Shown here piece by piece: positions 60,989-64,000 of a stretch of 64,000 bases of DNA; position 1 is the stretch's first letter; each line of letters opens with the position of its first letter. This DNA is from Ceratothoa steindachneri (lineage: Eukaryota > Arthropoda > Malacostraca > Isopoda > Cymothoidae): contig OZ018325.1 of assembly GCA_963969495.1 (NCBI GenBank), forward strand, positions 203,226,239 through 203,290,238. The letters run 5' to 3'. The position numbers and the translations under genes were made by a program. The notes beneath the pieces were generated by a model that was not told where the DNA came from, made no database searches, and saw only the letters and a program-made list of their open reading frames with translations.

Positions 60989-61020
<32 letters not shown>
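60989..61020. repeat. (AT)n microsatellite
   Basis: Short AT array of about 30 bp preceded by an A-run. Confidence 0.9.
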
Positions 61021-61836
61021 CAAAATTAGTATGATCGCATATGTATACATATACAAATTAAATTTCTGCAAACGCATACTTGAAATTAGACTTTTGAGCA
61101 AGTAATTCGGTACAGGATTTGGCTTACGTCATAGGTTTGTTATGCTAATTTTTTGCCAGATCTCTTTTAAATGGACAAAAGCAAGGAAGAGTGAAAATAT
61201 AAGGAGGCGTATTATTGCATTTCAGAACATCTGAAACACAAAATAGGCGAATAAACAGTCATTTGTGCAGAGGATCATACACAAATATATAGTTATTGCA
61301 ACAGTGAAAACTGTAATAAGAGGTGATAAAGAGTCAAAGTTGTTACTAACTGATATTCGTAACATTGTAAAGAAGGTTAAAGTGGCACAGACCACTAAAA
61401 ATCCAATATGCCAAGGTTTAGCTGCAGGTGGATTTAATGTTTGGACTTGACATTGAAGACACTCCAACATCTAAAGGACTTCAATGGTTACTTAGCTGGA
61501 ATGGCGTCAAACTTTCGTTATCCTCACATTGCCGCAAGGCTCACGTTTGCAATTAACATATTCACCATTTACGGGCTTTATTAAAACAAAAACTTCAATT
61601 AACATGAAAACTGAAATTGGGTAGGTCGTTCAACATTTAACACTACACTGATCCTAAGTATAGTGTCTATAGTGAAGAATTGGTTCGAAGATCCCAAAAT
61701 TAATATTTCGAAATGACCATCACAACTCCATTCATAAAATTTATAGAAAATAAGTTGTTGGGATTAAAAGAAAAACATGTCCATAACGAAACCCAACGAA
61801 TAAGGAAAAGTTGTGGCTGTGCTGTAAGAAGGAGTG
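61021..61836. other. AT-rich intergenic, no gene recognised
   Basis: Frames of 82 and 61 aa (61222-61470 - and 61265-61450 +) overlap antisense. Neither has a recognised motif. Confidence 0.5.
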
Positions 61837-62278
61837 GAGAAAGATTTCTAGTGAAGATGGCTGCAAGATTTTTATAAAAGAGGGTTAAAAGATTTCGAGC
61901 GAAGATGGCTGCAAGATCTCCAGAGAAGATGGCTGCAATATTTCTAGTGAAGATGCTTGCAAGATTTCTATTGAAGATGGCTGCAAGAGTTTTAGTGAAT
62001 AGGGCTGCAAGATTTCTGGGGAAGATACCTGCAATATTTATTGTGAAGAGGGTTACAAGATTTCTAGCGAAGAAGTTGTAAAATTTCTAATAGATCGACA
62101 GGAAGATTTCTCCAGAAAATGGCTGTATGATTTCTAGTGAAGAGGGTTGTAATAATTATAGTGAAGTTGGTGGTTGCGAGATTTCTAGTGAAGATGGTAG
62201 CAAGATTTCTTTTAAAGATGGCTGGAAGATTTCTAAGGAAGATGGTGCCAAGATTCCTAGGGAAGATAGCTGCAAGAT
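61837..62278 (+). repeat. 24-bp minisatellite (about 18 units)
   Basis: Degenerate units of GATTTCTAGTGAAGATGGCT followed by GCAA. The first 11 bases (GATTTCTAGTG) are also the core of the 20-bp satellite at 34.4-44.6 kb. Confidence 0.9.
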
Positions 62279-64000
62279 AATAGAAAACTAGGAAAACCGT
62301 TTTTCAGCCGTAATTGCTAACAAACGACAGCGACAAAATATCAATTATTATTTTTCTTATGTGATCCTTTTTTCATTTTTTAATGCTATTGAAATGAATT
62401 TGTTGGGGGCCGGAACGCTTTAAAATTGATTTCTGTATTGCCAATGGACCAAGACCTTTTACTATATGAGGAAAGTCATAAAGATTAGAATGCCTATCGA
62501 TAGTAATCACGTTTGTAATACGAGCCGGTGCTCGTTAGAGAGGGAGGTGCATAAAATTTCGAAACACTGCATTTTGATGCCAATCGGAGAGCAGGGAACG
62601 CTTCCTGATCCAAGGAAAGGCCAGCCGATCAGCATTTGCGGAGTGTGGATATAGAAACCTCATTCGAAGGTTCAGAGATCGTTGTGAATGGGCAGCAAAG
62701 GAGTATTAAAGAGAGAGCGGTGTGTTTGGTTATGTGTAGAGTTGTGCCGATTCCGATGCCGATTCTTATTTATACTTGCTTGCCGATGCCGATGCCGATT
62801 CTGGCTAATATTTGTTTTTAGTGTATTAGTGCTTAATGTATTAGATACTTTATAATTAGTTTCCATAACTATATTACACAACTGTTAGGCTTTTGGAAGC
62901 TTGGAACTTGGAAGCCAATAGACAAAGCAATGGAGTATTTTTTAGTGTTTTTTTAACTTTTCAATAGCCATTGAGTTTATGGAATTTTATAGCTTTTGAT
63001 GGAAGGTTTTAGGATACAAAATGAATATGGATCTTTACAGGATTTCCTTTATTTTCTTTCATATTAGGAATAGCCTATATACCTGTAGAAGTCTGAATAC
63101 CTCCATGCATTAGTACATACTTAAATACACCGACGCAGCTGCGTGTCCTCCCCCCCCCCCACCTTATTTTAAATTCGCCTTTTCGAAACGAATCCCCTTC
63201 ACCTCTTTTCGCGCCTTTGAGATAACCAAATTCACGGCCGGCCGCACAGTAAAATGTCTGCCTCAAAAGACACCTGCCAGCCGACGAAGGCCCGAGTTTC
63301 TTCGCTCCGTCATAAACCTGCGGCTTGAGACCAGGAAAGCTCGGATGGCACCAAGGTGTGAATGTTTGGCATGTCCTGGTGGCAGACGAAAGATCTTTTT
63401 GCGCGACGCTAAGAATTTTATGAGACTCCGGTGCTCTCTCTCGATTTTAGCTCTTGAGGGAAATGAAAGAGGAAATTTTCCCTGGAGTCGGGCAGAAGAT
63501 CTTGGACCTACGTTGTATGTGCAGCTAGCCCCACAAAGGAAACAGTTCGCCCGTTGCAAGGAAGAAACTTCGGGGAATTTGTAATTACCATCAGGGTACT
63601 TGTAGGTGCTAAACTTCTCGAAGAACCCTCCCCCTTTAAGAGTCAGAGGTTACACAGGACCTCCCTCTGTGGATTACCCTAGACGCAGCTAGGTAATCAT
63701 TTTTGGCTACCCACTCTAGGTGCCAATAATTGGAACGGCACTTCGAGGAGAAGAATTCCGATTTGAGTCACAGTTTGACTCGCCTTCGCGATCCGGCCTA
63801 GGATCATTATATCAGGACACCGGTCTAAGATTACCCCCCACATTCGGTAACCTAGAACGATCAAGCTAAGTACGAACATCGTCAGAAGAAGAAGACATTC
63901 ACCGTCATTCCCCAAATACTTACGATCTCAAAGGTATCGTTAAAGTGAATTATCCCCTCCCCTAACTTCACCAGTTTAATCATTAACTATAATTTATATC
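62279..64000. other. Intergenic, no gene recognised
   Basis: Contains a short (GCCGAT)n repeat at about 62746-62803 and a poly-C run at 63151-63160. Overlapping antisense frames at 63263-63584 lie in GC-richer DNA but have no recognised motif. Confidence 0.5.

Overview
This is eukaryotic, arthropod-type genomic DNA. The only two intact genes recognised encode Rebers-Riddiford (RR, chitin-binding type 4) cuticle proteins. Both have the classic arthropod layout: a tiny first coding exon of four codons inside the signal peptide, one intron, and one large second exon. The very high load of (AT)n and other simple repeats, and the proline/glutamine-rich cuticle proteins, suggest a decapod crustacean, possibly a penaeid shrimp. 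That placement is inference; no species was identified. Everything else is AT-rich intergenic DNA, satellites and decayed mobile elements.

Layout. 1-2.0 kb: a pyrimidine-rich tract, then a near-perfect 791-bp palindrome between two (AT)n arrays. 3.87-6.02 kb: cuticle gene 1 (+) with TATA box. 9.98-10.9 kb: a 5S-like SINE and a 32-bp minisatellite. 11.1-11.6 kb: AT/AAT arrays around a 39-bp-arm hairpin. 12.05-13.85 kb: LINE reverse-transcriptase relics (-). 15.3-16.05 kb: copy 1 of a terminal-inverted-repeat element with an 8-bp target duplication and an internal tandem array. 17.4-24.3 kb: a GC-richer block of broken reading frames with a hAT element (perfect 8-bp target duplication) inserted at 21.45-22.90 kb. 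25.6-27.0 kb: a second 5S-like SINE, (CT)n, and a 35-bp minisatellite. 27.69-29.30 kb: cuticle gene 2 (-) with poly(A) signal, TATA box and a palindromic CRE.

31.8-32.1 kb: an approximately 80-bp tandem triplicate. 32.9-34.1 kb: a pogo/jerky-type transposase relic. 34.37-44.63 kb: about 9 kb of a degenerate 20-bp satellite, split by a Tc1/mariner element at 36.88-38.06 kb. 45.0-46.8 kb: a possible long relative of the 15-kb element, containing a LINE 3' end. 47.2 kb: a 204-bp hAT-type MITE. 50.5-51.0 kb: copy 2 of the element at 15.3 kb. 51.5-52.7 kb: a BEL/Pao integrase relic. 53.5-54.8 kb: a decayed copy of a multi-copy protein family of unknown function. 55.3-56.2 kb: a second mariner relic. 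57.2-57.5 kb: an AT/ATAC array. 61.8-62.3 kb: a 24-bp minisatellite. The remainder is unannotatable AT-rich sequence.

The two cuticle genes lie about 22 kb apart in convergent orientation. They share an N-terminal block, the RR core and a 23-residue C-terminal block, so they look like members of one local cuticle-gene cluster that repeats have spread apart. The most unusual structural signals are the terminal-inverted-repeat family whose inner array is built from units resembling its own termini (10 units in one copy, 2 in the other), the long palindrome, and the nested satellite. No prokaryotic-type system, CRISPR array or rRNA operon is present.
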